Source: Schizophyllum amplum (Eukaryota > Basidiomycota > Agaricomycetes > Agaricales > Schizophyllaceae). From it: 64,000 nt of DNA. The translations under genes were made by a program, and so were the position numbers. The notes under the pieces are model-generated. The model did not search any database, had not been told where the DNA came from, and saw only the letters and a list, made by a program, of their open reading frames with translations. Positions 53,560 to 64,000 of the stretch are shown here, one piece after another. The stretch's first letter is position 1. Each line of letters starts with the position of its first letter. The stretch is from the NCBI GenBank assembly GCA_007026445.1, contig VDMD01000013.1, forward strand, positions 663,828-727,827. The letters run 5' to 3'.

Positions 53560-53920
53560 GTCGATGAAGCCGCACGATCGATCGCCATCACCATAGTCAA
53601 CCTTTGGCCCGGCTTCCCAGGACCCAAAGGCTGATCATACGTACAAGAAGGCCTGTAAAATTCACAAGTAATGCGACATGCTCGACGAACGCATGACAAC
53701 CTGTTGGCCAGCCAGAATACTTAGTAACCTTCCAACCCGTCACCTGTCGCGTCTCGGTTCGTCCAGCAATCGTCACTGTCGCCCTCAGGCTGCTGTGTAT
53801 CGCGGTTGTGGCTCTTCCTCATGAATGCTATGCGAGATGTTCGACGTATACATCGCGCTATGCGGATACTACCATGCCATATGTTAGCTCGCACCGTTTA
53901 CGGTATGCACGATTCATCAC
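53560..53920. other. Spacer, no gene seen
   Basis: Upstream of the racemase start and downstream of the glycoprotein stop, both on the minus strand. Nothing recognised. Confidence 0.45.
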
Positions 53921-55602
53921 TCACCGACACACTAGAGCCGGCAAGAACCTCGACGACAGCGAAGAGATGGTAGGTCCCGCGGAAGGGGGAGGCAGCGCCG
54001 AAGGCGAGGCTGGCGCATGTCCGTCTAGCGGTCCATACCCAGTCGGCAGAAGGTATGGAGTGACCAGCGGAGAGGAATATTCAGCAGGAGAGGGATGTCC
54101 GCCGGCAGGCGGATCTTCGCGCTTGCGCGTCTGCCGCCAGAAGAGGAAGGCGACGGCGATGAGGGCGGCAGCACCCAATACGGATCCTGCTGCGATGCCA
54201 CCCGCTGCTCCTTGACTGAGCCTGATGTCGCCGTGTCAGCATAGCGATAGACAGTGCTTCGAGAGACGTACTCCTGACTTGGGTTGGCGGACGACGTTGC
54301 TACATCGTCGGTGGTTGTGGCGGAAGATGGCGGAACACTTGTCGCTATACTGAAGGACGACTCGTACCCATCATCAGCAACAGTACTGGTGCTTGACACT
54401 CCTAGCGTCGAAGTACTGATAGACCTGATATGCCTTGTTAACTCAATCAGTTTGGTTGGCGGAATATGAATCGCGCACGAGAAAGACATGACCGCGGCTA
54501 CGTTATTGCTCGTCTCGTCAACCTCCGCGTAATCCACAGCAAACTTTGTGCCATCCTCCGAGGCTGACATCAGGGTAAGGTTGTGCTGAATGTCGGCCTC
54601 CAGCAAGTCCGCCTTGAAGAGCAGTTGCTGAAAGATCGGCTCATCCGTTCGACTGCCATTCATGGTGTACACAGGACCATCGTCGAGCTGTGCCGTGTAC
54701 ACGGCATAACTCTGGCCATATGCACCGTATAACGCAACTCGGTCACCCTGGAAGGTGAGTGATACGGAGGCGCCCATGTCCACAGCCGCACTGTGTTGTG
54801 GATCAGCAGAAAATTTACAGTGGCCGAAGCTGAGGATTACGCACTGCTCAGCGCCACCGTTGAACTCATCGCCCAATACGTTCACCCACGCGTCCTGTGG
54901 CGTGAACGAAAAGTATTCTGCGTGTTCGCTTTGTATGACAGCAGTCTCATTCGAGTATGCCGACGACGTGAATGTAATCTGATGGATTGTCAGCGAGAAC
55001 GAACGGTAGCTCATGGTACCAAGTCGACGGCTGACATAGTCGATATCAATATGGTCCAGTCCTGGCACCCTCGTTGGAGAATTGCCCCACTCGTTCGTAA
55101 AGACCACCTGGTGCGTTCCGGGCCGAAGATCGGACACGCCATACAGCTCGACTTGGAAGAACTGGTTGTCGTCGTTCTCCGCGGGGGCGCTGCCGTTGGC
55201 GCGCATGTATTCTGACTTCGTCCCGTCTATCGTGACGCTGTAAGAAGCATGAGTTTATTCCACAGAACATATGTTCGCGAGACGCTCGTTCATACCTGTA
55301 TGGGCCCGAGTTGTACCTGTACGCCCCGAAGATGTGCACTTCATTACCCGTGAAGTTGAACGTCGCGGTTGCGTCTGTAGCGTTGATACAGTACATGAAC
55401 GTGCTGTTCTGGTATCTGCATACGCAGATCGTCAGTCGAGCACCAGACTGAGATATCGAGCCAAGGATAATGAAACAGGATCGACAGAACGCACCTTGGC
55501 GCAAATTTATCTCCCTCCCATCCGCCACGTCGCCAGACCTGGGTGTCGGCTGATAATCGATGAGCGGCTGGAGGAATCAATCGTCGTGGTGACGGGGAAC
55601 AT
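53921..55602 (-). CDS. Large single-pass glycoprotein-type surface protein
   Basis: The start region is damaged: ATG 55602 (MFPVTTTIDSSS) and the following ~100 bases need two or three frame changes to read LIDYQPTP, VWRRGGWEGDKFAPR. From the next exon on the frame is sound: TFMYCINATDATATFNFTGN, EVHIFGAYRYNSGPYRY, then NQFFQVELYGVSDLRPGTHQ, GLDHIDIDYVS, a second similar module (VSLTFQGDRVALYGAYGQSY), a Ser/Thr-rich stalk, and, after a one-base break near 54215, the helix GIAAGSVLGAAALIAVAFLF followed by WRQTRKRE and a Pro/Ser-rich tail. Two beta-sandwich ectodomains, N-glycosylation sites (NAT, NFT, NGS, NLT) and one helix form a common basidiomycete surface-protein design of unknown role. 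A signal peptide is not resolved. Confidence 0.6.
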
Positions 55603-56512
55603 GTCGGTTAGGCTCTGCGGCCAATAGTGAGCGTGCGGCGGGCGAGCGTAGAAACACTACCCTGAGGTTAGGGGAGAGGCAAGACACTGAGGGCGAGTGA
55701 GAGTGTTGACAAGCGTGCGACGCTTTAAATGTCCGCCATTGGTGCATCTTCGCAGGCGTCGGGAGTGATGCGGCGGCGCGAGTGAGGTCGAAGGTCAGCC
55801 TTGCATTCAATGAATGCAATAGATACAGCAGCGAGCAGCTGTGTCTCGGGTGCATCTGATATAGATTAGCCACCAACGGAGCGACATATGTAAGTATTGC
55901 TGGCGCTTCGCCCATCTCTCAGAGTGAGTTCGATCGGAAGATCCGCCAATTCTGCGAATGGGCCGGTCCCTCGTCGTGGCGCGTGAGGTCTGCAGAGAAT
56001 ATTGAGCAGTTCACGCACTCAAGTAGAGCAGCACAGAATAGTATAGCGTAGCGCTAGTGAGTAACCATGCATTTCAAGAGGAGTGTGAGCACTGAGAAGG
56101 CTCGAGGAGATTACTCACGTGATACTTTCGGGTGTTACCGTAAGATTTCGACAAGCATGCACAAATAAATAACGCGCCACTTTCCTTTTTGCTTCTTTTT
56201 GAAAGGCTTCGCTTATCACTCGTTTGCTTTCGACCTTCTTTTGTTACCTTTATGAAGTATCCGTTCTCAAAGATAAAGGGAATGCCACCCTTCCATCGGA
56301 TTTAAGAGCGCATTGTGATGCTTACCCGGGCATCAACGCCAAGCGCAGGGTCTGCCTCTGGTCTGCCTCATGGGTCTTTTCATGAAAGGCTGCCTTTCTA
56401 CTCTCAGCGCGTCGGGATCAGCGCTATAAAAGACGCGTCACTGGTCTGGTCTCACTACCAGTAACGTCTGTTCATCCGCATCTCAACATCCTCGCCTCTT
56501 GGCTGCTCTCGT
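55603..56512. other. Spacer, no gene seen
   Basis: A minus-strand frame at 55915-55577 might include the missing signal peptide of the glycoprotein gene (SVSCLSPNLRVVFLRS) but this is not convincing. The rest, with an AT-rich core around 56150-56290, shows nothing. Confidence 0.4.
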
Positions 56513-57264
56513 ATGATGTCCGCCGTGTTGCATCGCCATCCAAATGTCCCCACTGCAGCTTGCCACTACCCGACCTTCGCTCCGCAGCGAGACCCTACCC
56601 TCAGATGCACGCGGCAAGTTATCCTGGAGCACGGCGCGCGCGGAAGGCCTACCGAAAGGATGACCTTCAGAATCTGTCTGGCACGGTGCGTACTTCACTC
56701 TCAGCCGTGTGGCACGAACCGACCTTTCCACTGCAGAACTGATCGATATTCTGCGTCGGGATCTTGGATGGGCGTCCCCGTCTCGTCCTGCCAGGACTCT
56801 GGGACGCCTTCATCCGCGCGAGATTCCAGGGTGACGCCGACAACGCTGCCGGGCATCGTTGACGATGAACACCTGGGCCGGTCTGCTGCACAATATCACC
56901 GTCATCTTCATCGAGCCCGAAACCGCGCGACCTCTGGCGAACCTGCCGCCCTGCCGCAGAGGGCCTTCGCGCTCATCGCGCTGAAGCCGACAAGATCCAG
57001 CACGAAGACAAGATCATCCAGACGAGCGCGTTGGGTGTACCAAGGGCAAAGTGTGCGCGATGTTGCGTGGCGTGAGTGGTGTCAAACTCGTGATATAGAC
57101 GAAAGCTGATCTCGTAACAAGCTCTTCATTCATCTGCTCGTCCTCATTTTCGCCCTTGGCGCGCTGTTCGTGTATGTTGCTGCAAGGAGGGGCTACTGCG
57201 AGATGGTGGAGGTTGCGGTGCTTGAGCAGCGGATCCCAATGTGCCGATTTCCTATCCCACTCTA
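56513..57264 (+). pseudogene. Probable decayed or mis-assembled coding remnant
   Basis: Protein-like stretches occur in different frames in sequence order: KAYRKDDLQNLSGTVR, LSTAELIDILRRDLGWASPS, TLWDAFIRARFQGDADN, LHNITVIFIEPETARPLANL, ADKIQHEDKIIQTSALGVP, and finally a hydrophobic helix LLVLIFALGALFVYVAARRG. No single frame connects them, and the breaks are more frequent than introns would explain. It is either a pseudogene of a membrane-anchored protein or a gene damaged by base errors. Family unknown. Confidence 0.35.
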
Positions 57265-58046
57265 GTTACCTTGCTCCAAGATCTATCGCATTTACTTGAT
57301 GATATGCAGACACGCATTGCTTGCATATCGTTCGTACTCTTGATTACATGGTTTCCTATCCATCATGCATCTTGGAATCTGAGTACAGTTGAAGTCAGTC
57401 CAAGTCTGCACCGGTCTGGATCTGATGACTGCCTTATGCGTAGTCAGCGCGCAGCTTGCAAGTGACACCCATAATGCATAAAGGTCCGCGCGGATATGAA
57501 CGAACAAGACATCTTGAACGGCGAAGACGTGCGACAGATGGATGAATTAATGATGCGTGTGTGTCGGGCAACAAGGCCGGTGTACTTAATGGACTGCAGA
57601 TGCGAAAGTATCGGCTATGGTCTACTCTATGAGGAGATATATGATATGCTCGTTGAAAAAGTCGAAGGACGAGGGGTGTATTATGATAGTGCTAGTGAGT
57701 TACCGTATGCTTAAGCAAAGAAGAATGGCCCCAAGGTATCTTGCAGGGTCGTGGAAAAAATGAAATGCGCCGAGGTGCATGTAGACGAAGGAGGATCGAA
57801 GAGACACGGGACGTAGTGATGAGATATGGCACGCGCGGAAGGGAAGAAGAACGGGTTGGAAGATGCAGTATGCGATGATGAGTTATGTCAGATGAAAACG
57901 GACTCGTGAAAGTGTCCCTGCGAGTAAGATAATAGTCGTAATTGGTGACAGATTAGTGGTTCAGGAATGTGGGACTGGTCAAGATATATCAGTATGCCAG
58001 CGACTTGGGAAAAGGCAGGGTCTGGCGCACCTTTGTCTGCATCGCT
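57265..58046. other. Spacer with one doubtful small ORF
   Basis: Contains a 72-codon plus-strand frame (57496-57714, MNEQDILNGEDVRQMDELMM) with an even, protein-like composition but no known motif or visible promoter. I leave it uncalled. Otherwise nothing. Confidence 0.35.
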
Positions 58047-59117
58047 TCAAAGCAGGTCCTCGACCTTCTCGACCTCCTCGTCCGAGCCCTCCTCCGTACC
58101 AACGCCCGAGTCCAAATCCTCGTCCTCGTCCGAGTCAGGCTCCTCTGCAATATCGTCCTCGTCGTCTTCGTCTTCGTCGTCGGCGTCGTCGTCAGACTCC
58201 TCATCGTCGCTTGATTCAGGCTCCTCCACGTCGTCCTCGTCCTGTTCGTGAGAGTCGAACCCCTCCTTCTCCTCTTCTTCCTCGTCGTCCGAGTCGAATT
58301 CCCCGTCCATCGCCTCGCTCTCACAGTACTCAGCGAGGACCCCCTCGAGGGCATGGGGTAGCACCATCTGCCACGTATGCATTCTGGACACCAGCCGCTC
58401 GATCTTTTCCTGCTGCTCTTTGTCCGGAGGCGCGCCGTGCACCCGGACTTCCCGCACGTAAGACGCGGGCGCGCTCACGCGCAGCGTCATCCACGGCATC
58501 TCCAAGCTGGGGCTGATCGAACCGACGTCCATGCCACCCTCCTGGTAGATCTCCGCCACGCGCATTCCGAGCGCCGTCGCGAGCTCCTCGGCCTCCATGC
58601 GCATGAGGACCACCATGTCCGCCGAGTCCACTTCGCCGCACTCGTGCGCGCGATCGCCAAGGCCGTCCTGGCCCAGTTCCCTGTCAAGTTGGATGGTGAT
58701 GTAGAGCTGGGCTTTCAGCTCTTCGAACTCCTCAACGCAGTCTTGGGGCACGCGCTTGCTCTCGAGAAGCACGTCCGCGAGGAGGTACTTCTCGGCCATG
58801 CTGAGATCGATCCAGTAATCCCCGAGGAAGTGGGGGCCGATAAGCGACTCCTCTAGGATTCCGACGGCTTCGACGAAGCTCGCGAATGTGTCGCGCTGGG
58901 AGCGGGCCGTTTCGAGATACGTGCGAAGCTCGTCGGTGACGTGCTCGGGGAGGGCGAACTTGTCGACGAAGGGAATGAAGGTGTCGATGACAATCAGTTC
59001 CTGCGCGCGAATTCTGCCTCGCTCGTGCTCGTAGGACTTGTACCCATCGGGCGATGGCTGCATGAAGGCGTGGACCTGCTCGAGGACGTGCTCGGGAACG
59101 AGGGGGAAGGGTGGCAT
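58047..59117 (-). CDS. Intronless acidic-tailed hypothetical protein
   Basis: A single uninterrupted exon of 356 residues, unusual in this intron-rich window. The folded part (residues 1-270) is helical: VLEQVHAFMQPSPDGYKSYE, FALPEHVTDELRTYLETARS, ILEESLIGPHFLGDYWIDLS, MAEKYLLADVLLESKRVPQD, and a second section with PWMTLRVSAPASYVREVRVH and RLVSRMHTWQMVLPHALEG. The last ~85 residues are nearly all Asp, Glu and Ser. No domain is recognised. A strongly acidic tail suggests nuclear localisation or histone/RNA-protein binding, by analogy only. The start at 59117 is the first ATG. The 3' half of the gene, read in reverse, explains the long antisense Ser/Pro open frames here. Confidence 0.75.
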   Translation of the reverse strand: MPPFPLVPEHVLEQVHAFMQPSPDGYKSYEHERGRIRAQELIVIDTFIPFVDKFALPEHVTDELRTYLETARSQRDTFASFVEAVGILEESLIGPHFLGDYWIDLSMAEKYLLADVLLESKRVPQDCVEEFEELKAQLYITIQLDRELGQDGLGDRAHECGEVDSADMVVLMRMEAEELATALGMRVAEIYQEGGMDVGSISPSLEMPWMTLRVSAPASYVREVRVHGAPPDKEQQEKIERLVSRMHTWQMVLPHALEGVLAEYCESEAMDGEFDSDDEEEEEKEGFDSHEQDEDDVEEPESSDDEESDDDADDEDEDDEDDIAEEPDSDEDEDLDSGVGTEEGSDEEVEKVEDLL

Positions 59118-59959
59118 GGTCTGAGAGCGGTGAAGGGTATGAGTTGTGAGGCCGAGCAGGGTCGTTTACGACTTGGCAGTCAAGGATGCGAATGTCTGTG
59201 GCAGAGATAAGTGTGGCGGTGCCGCCTTGCAAAGGTCGGTATTCCCACGCTTTGTCAGGTGACCGCGTCCTTTGCTGGCCCAATATTGCGTTCCCCTGGT
59301 GACTCTTCCGATACATGTACTAGGCCTGTAAACCAGGATAGGATGAGATCTGTACGTTGGAGGTAAGCTCGTAAGACTCAGAAGGATATGACTTACCGGT
59401 CAGGGGCTGAGTACTTAGTCGATTCGGTGTTCGAGAATTGCGACGACCTATCATGAGCACGGTACTTACGAATTGCGCCGCTTGTGTTAAATTGACGACC
59501 TTCCAGACCGTCGAATGGACGCCTGAACCAGATACCTACACAGGCATGCTCCGTCGTTTTGCAGCGGGCGCACACGTGCTATAGCGGCAGGACACCTTAG
59601 AAGCGCATACCAATGAAGAATGAGATAGCCTTTCACCCGCGAGCGCCGCTGCGAGAGCTCACTCGTGTCACGAGAACGCTCTTGATCGCTGTATCGTTCT
59701 GTTCTTGTGCGTCAGGGAACCGCAACCGCGCAGACAGAGGTGACCATAAAACTCACAATTATTCCTTGTAGTTCGACGTGGGCAGAGCAGAGACGCGACG
59801 TGCGTCGAGTGACCTGCTGAAGAGACACAAATACAACATTACCTCTTGAGAGATTTGTAGGCACAAGTCTTGACTGCGCGAATTGAAGAGAAGTGAGAGC
59901 ATGCGGATAAGATTAGTGCGTATGTAGTTGACGTGATGACCTTCGCTCCTCTATGACAT
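59118..59959. other. Spacer, no gene seen
   Basis: Upstream of the acidic-tailed gene and downstream of the mitochondrial ribosomal gene. No convincing frame or RNA. Confidence 0.45.
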
Positions 59960-60687
59960 CTATGCTGGCGGAGGCGCAGAGCCGTGTCCAGCTGCCTGCT
60001 GCGCCGCTTGCACAGCGGCCATGCGCTCTGCGTCCTCCTTCGCCACCGCCGCTCGCCGGGCGTCGTCCGCGGCCTGCTGCACCTTCTCTTCCTCTGCCTT
60101 GCGCTGCGCCTCTTCAGCGCGACGCGCAGCATCGGCCTCCTGCTGCTTGGCAAAAACTTCGTAGGTGGGGACTGTCGTGGACTCGCTGGAGGAGCGGGTA
60201 GACCAGTGGAGGGCTTTCTCGTCCGCCGAGTCTGCCTGGATAGGTTCGCGGCCGGCTTCTTGGCATTCCTCGACCCACTGTACACGAGTTAGCGTATGGA
60301 GGCATTTGATAATAGCGGGCGCACCTTATTCCATGCCGGCCCGCCAGCTATAGACATGAGCTCCGAGAGGATCTCGCTCGCGGGCTTTTTGGACAGCTCG
60401 AGCGTGTGCGCCGCGCCGTTCTCCATCTCGACCTTCATCTGCGGTCGCCAGAATTCATTGTTCGCCTTGGCATGGCGTTGAACGTCGATGGAGAGCGAGT
60501 CGTTGGCGTAGCGGATGCGCGGGAGGTCGCGCTCGGTGAACAGCCGCGCGCCCCAGTGGTCGTTGCGGTAGGCGTGGACTAGAGAGATGCGGGACACGCC
60601 GGAGAGCTGTAGACGCGGGGCGGCCTTGAGCTGGGTGAGCACCTGGCTGAGCTTGGACGGGCCGGAGGGTAGCTTGCCGCGGGCCAT
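59960..60687 (-). CDS. Mitochondrial ribosomal protein, L51/S25/CI-B8 domain
   Basis: Two exons (60687-60325 and 60277-59960) give 226 residues. The thioredoxin-like L51/S25/CI-B8 fold is seen in VSRISLVHAYRNDHWGARLF, LPRIRYANDSLSIDVQRHAK, FWRPQMKVEMENGAAHTLEL and SKKPASEILSELMSIAGGPA. The ARLF-x-LPRIRYANxSL pattern matches the mS25/mL61 (Mrp49) type of mitoribosomal proteins rather than the complex I subunit. A helical Ala/Gln/Glu-rich C-terminal extension follows (RRAEEAQRKAEEEKVQQAAD). It acts in mitochondrial translation. The gene is head-to-head with TIM13, sharing a 94-bp spacer. Confidence 0.8.
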
Positions 60688-60781
60688 GACAGTGATGAAC
60701 GTCGGAGGAGAGGCGTGATCGGCGGGGAAGGAAGTTTGTGGCGTCCGGCGCGCGCCTCTCCCTCACTCACCTCTTACCGTC
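60688..60781. promoter_or_regulatory. 94-bp bidirectional promoter, mitoribosomal gene and TIM13
   Basis: Only 94 bases separate the two start codons, so 5' UTRs and core promoters of both genes must lie here. Pyrimidine-rich near the TIM13 start (cctctccctcactcacctctt). Confidence 0.65.
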
Positions 60782-61224
60782 ATGGCTTCACTTTTCGGGG
60801 GTTCCTCTTCGTCGTCGGGTGGTGAGTGCTAGCGTTGCACTGACTGAACATGGCTGAAAGTCGCAGACATGACCGCGCGCAAGGAGCAGGTCATGAAGTC
60901 TGTCCGCTCTGAGCTCGCCCTCGCCAACGCGCAGGAGCTCATGAACAGCGCCAACAAGGCCTGCTTCGCCAAATGTGTCACGAAGCCTGGCTCGAGCCTC
61001 GGCGGCAGCGAGGAGGTCTGCCTGGAGCGCTGTCTCGGCCGGTATATGGATGCCTGTGCGTGTTGCTCTGTACTCCGTCACCGGTGTTGCTGACAAGCGC
61101 CCATGCGTTCCTCGTACTAGTCAACATCGTTGCCTCCACCTACATCACGCGCCTAAAGAGGGACCGCCAGGAGCATGCCGCTACAGGTCTTGCGACAGGT
61201 GCTGGCGAGTTCGTATCCGCGTAG
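60782..61224 (+). CDS. tim13: Mitochondrial import chaperone Tim13
   Basis: Three exons (60782-60821, 60867-61055 and 61121-61224) give 110 residues. Exon 1 encodes MASLFGGSSSSSG. Exon 2 carries the twin CX3C motifs, CFAKC and CLERC, in KACFAKCVTKPGSSLGGSEE and VCLERCLGRYMDA. Exon 3 gives FNIVASTYITRLKRDRQEH. The GSSLGGSEE spacer between the two motifs is typical of Tim13, which forms a hexamer with Tim8 in the intermembrane space and escorts hydrophobic precursors. The length is slightly above the usual ~90-105 residues. Confidence 0.92.
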
Positions 61225-61661
61225 GCGACGCACCCGCATTATCACGACTCAGCCTTGTTGGGCAACAAAATTACGCAGTACAAGCACATCACATCATGCC
61301 CTATAGACGTGCTACATAATTCTCACAACAAGTGACAGCCTTCCGCAACCTTGACGTTGCGAGTTGTTCCGTTGTGCGCTGCTTAGCATTAGAAGGTAAG
61401 TGTCGAGGCAATGCTGTCTCCCGTCGCAGCTTTACTCTTCCTCGTCGTTGAACTCATACCACACACCACATCAACCTACAACCTCCGTCCACCAAAGTGC
61501 ACCATAACCTGACACAGCGGACAACCACTCGGCTGTCGTCGTGTGTTTGGATGTCTTCTCAATTAAACCAGAAATATCATGCATGCCTGCGCGAGCGACG
61601 GCATATACTGGTATTTATGCTGAGGGATAGCTACCTTACAGTTACAACTTGCAAGGCCGCT
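61225..61661. other. Convergent spacer
   Basis: 3' ends of TIM13 (+) and the carboxypeptidase gene (-). No gene recognised. Confidence 0.5.
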
Positions 61662-63783
61662 TCACTCCCTCCATCCCTCTAAATTGACCAACAGCTCGTA
61701 CACGTACTGTGTGATCCCAAAGAGAGCCTGATCCGTAACCCTCTCATTCACCGTGTGCACATTCTCCCCCTCATCCATTGGCACCGCGCGGAACCGGAAG
61801 ATGTTTTTGCTCAGCGGCTTCATGTAGTTCGTGTCCGTTCCCGCTGTTGACCAGTCAAGCCGTACCCTTGTTCAGATGCACCGGCTGGACTCACCAATCA
61901 TTCCCTTTGGCGCCACAACTACGTTCTCTCCCCATACATGCCTCACCACACCAGCCATCAACTCCCACACAGGTCCTTCACTGGGCGTTATGGGCGCATG
62001 CTCACGCCCCGCGCTTGGCCAGCTTAGGTCGACATGGATCCTCCCCCGCCCCTCGACGCCGTCCACCAGCTTTTCTCCCCAGGCGTCGAGCGTCACGTTC
62101 AATCGCTCCGCCACCTCCTTCATCACGACCGCGTACCGCGCTTGCACGTCTGCCACCGTATCGTCCCACCCGACGCGTGAGTCGACGATGGCCTCGCTGT
62201 GCTCTGGGAGCGCGTTCGTCTTGGCACCCGCGCGGGCGACGTTGGCGGCCATGGTAGTTCCTATGTGCGCGCGGAGCTCGTCTGATTCGGCGAGGCTGTC
62301 AGCGAGGGCGGGCCACTGAGCGGGGTCGAGGATGCGTTTGCGGAGGTCGGAGGGCATGTCGGGCGCGTGTTGTGCGAGGCAGGTGAGGTAGCGGAGGTAG
62401 AGGGACGACGAGTGGAGGGTGTGAGGGTTCGGATGCGCCTCCAGGGCGGCGATGAGAAGGGACAGGATACCAACTGATTCAGATGTTAGTCGAGGATGTT
62501 ATGGAAGAGGATGGGTAATACTTACGCCCGGTATGCCTCGGCGGCTTGCTCGCATGGCCACCAGGGACATCGACCTCGATCTTCGCGCCGAGAGAGCCCT
62601 TCTCCGACAGTCCCAGACTCGCGACCTTCAGCCCATACTCGTTCTCAATCCCCGTCGAGCCTTCGTCGATGATGAAGGCGAACGAGTCCTGTCCGTACCG
62701 CTCCTGCAGTACGAGCGAGTTGTTCCCGGCGCCTTTGATACCCTACGCGCAGCCTTAGCATCAGCACAAACATCCTGGAGATATGCGGCCCTTTTACTTA
62801 CCATGACCTCCTCGTCAAATCCAACGCTCATCACCACCGTCCTCTCACCCCGCACATCTTCGCCTCTCTCCAAGCGTTCGCGGATGACACGCTCCAGCGC
62901 GTTGAGCTCGGAAACTAGAAGACTCTTGCAGTCGAGGGCACCGCGACCATAGATCCAGTGCCGCCCTCGTGCGTCAGGGGCTGTCACAATCCCGGAGAAG
63001 GGAGGCTGATCCCACTCGTCCACGGTTGCCTCTTGCACGGGTACGGTATCCTGGTGTGACATGAGAAGGACGGGCGGCAGTGTGGGGTCGCGGCCGGGTA
63101 GGGTGAGGATGGTGGAATATTTGGTGATGTATTCGACTTGCATGTGGGTATAGCTAGAGTGGGGGAAGTCAGCAAGGAGAATGTTAGCGCGAGGAGTTGG
63201 TGTATAGGGGCGGAGATGAGAAGGGTGTGTGTGCATGCGTTCAAAAATGGACCAAAGGTGATGAAGGACTTACACGAGAGGCCACTCCTGTTCCTTCCAT
63301 TTGTTGAACCGCTCGTGGACCAGCCAGCGCGGATCGCCACCGTCCTCGGGCGCCTGCGTGGGGTCCGTCTCGTACATGTCGTCATAAGAGACGGTGTCGA
63401 GCTGAATGGCCTTCGATAGGCGCTGAACGTATAGTTCCTTGTCAGAGGAGGAGAGGCCGGCGGAGGGCTGAGTGGGATTGATGTCAGTGTATTCAAGTAT
63501 TCATGGACGGGGTCTGGGAGTCAAGTATGCTGAAGAGACCACTTACCCACTGTGAGAACGCGGAACGCAGGCCACTCGGCTGTACCGGGCATTGCGCCTC
63601 CTCCAACATTGCGTTTACTCGCTCCTGATGCGCGCGGCAATGAACATGATGTCTGTACATCATTCCCCCGAGCGCCAGGCCGGCGAGGACGCAAGGGAGG
63701 AGGAAGCGGCGACGCGGCGACGATGCTGGGCGGACGTTCAAGGGCCCATCCCCGTCGCCCATTTTCTCGTACTTTGGCATCAT
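61662..63783 (-). CDS. M20 Gly-Xaa carboxypeptidase (CPS1-like)
   Basis: Multi-exon minus-strand gene. ATG 63783 gives MMPKYEKMGDGDGPLNVRPA, then the anchor helix FLLPCVLAGLALGGMMY, as in vacuolar type II CPS1. Exons then encode QRLSKAIQLDTVSYDDM, ILTLPGRDPTLPPVLLMSHQ (zinc His in SHQDTVPV), GRGALDCKSLLVSELNALE (bridging Asp), VMSVGFDEEVM (catalytic Glu pair), DEGSTGI and AKIEVDVPGGHASKPP, with a final exon reading GTDTNYMKPLSKNIFRFRAV and HTVNERV (last zinc His nearby). The last intron junction makes MIAGTDTNYM. The enzyme removes C-terminal residues next to glycine in the vacuole for nitrogen recycling. No frame break found. The stop is at 61662-61664. Confidence 0.9.
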
Positions 63784-64000
63784 GAGCGTCGAGGGCAAGC
63801 GCTCTGTACTGTCGATTCGCTCTGCGGCCTGTGCTTCGTCTTCCGAAATCCCAGGCGCTTCCGCACGCGCGACGCGGTCACGCACATCGTGCAATGCCGA
63901 CGATGCCGACGCGCTCTGCGGTAATTACCGTCGCGTCCTGACCGAGAGCTGGCTGAGAGTCCGGTGAGAGTTGAGTGTACAGTTCGTACTGCCAAGTCCG
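63784..64000. other. 5' flank of carboxypeptidase gene
   Basis: The gene's frame stays open upstream of the first ATG to about 63894, so a longer N-terminus cannot be excluded. Otherwise promoter-side sequence. Confidence 0.4.

Noticed and set aside
338..64000. Biosynthetic or defence gene cluster
   Set aside because: Neighbouring genes belong to unrelated pathways, are on mixed strands, and include no synthase, nuclease or defence core enzyme.

Overview
The window is nuclear DNA of a filamentous basidiomycete, most likely an Agaricomycete. The evidence is a GC-rich sequence, genes broken by many introns of about 45-75 nt with GTRNGT donors and YAG acceptors, a peptidyl-Lys metalloendopeptidase, a GH128 glucanase, and a cytoplasmic dynein heavy chain that stops after its tail, as expected for the two-gene dynein of Agaricomycetes. 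Genes lie on both strands with short spacers and no operons. About 30 protein genes, one tRNA, one complete small LTR retroelement and several short tandem repeats can be supported.

Layout. 0-9 kb: secreted GH128 (+), secreted M35 peptidase (-), a 1.65-kb gag-only Copia-type element with paired LTRs and a perfect target duplication, a cation diffusion facilitator with a 7-nt microexon, and an initiator tRNA-Met. 9-20 kb: tricalbin-like SMP/C2 tether, a small single-pass membrane protein, an SDR, mitochondrial branched-chain E2, a Bud21/Utp16-like nucleolar protein and an Efm5-type methyltransferase. 20-34 kb: minisatellite-bearing spacer, HAL/NPR1-type kinase, dynein heavy chain N-terminal half, a disordered protein and a Kre9/Knh1-like membrane protein. 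34-46 kb: a short Mediator-9-like gene, RPB1 with a CTD assembled from tiny phase-1 exons, a disordered hypothetical and a TRIP4/Rqt4-type zinc-finger gene. 46-57 kb: zinc alcohol dehydrogenase, hypotheticals, a Kre6/Skn1-like N-terminus without a catalytic domain, a Dcg1-type racemase and a large single-pass glycoprotein. 57-64 kb: an acidic-tailed protein, a divergent pair of mitochondrial genes (L51/S25/CI-B8 ribosomal protein and TIM13), and a vacuolar M20 carboxypeptidase.

Housekeeping functions dominate (transcription, ribosome biogenesis and quality control, mitochondrial translation and import, dynein transport), mixed with secreted nutrient and cell-wall genes. No metabolic cluster is evident.

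Quality warning. Several genes, above all RPB1 (35.1-40.3 kb), carry many one- or two-base frame breaks while the surrounding codons stay perfectly conserved. I read these as assembly indels, not gene decay. Exon borders and protein lengths in such genes are approximate.
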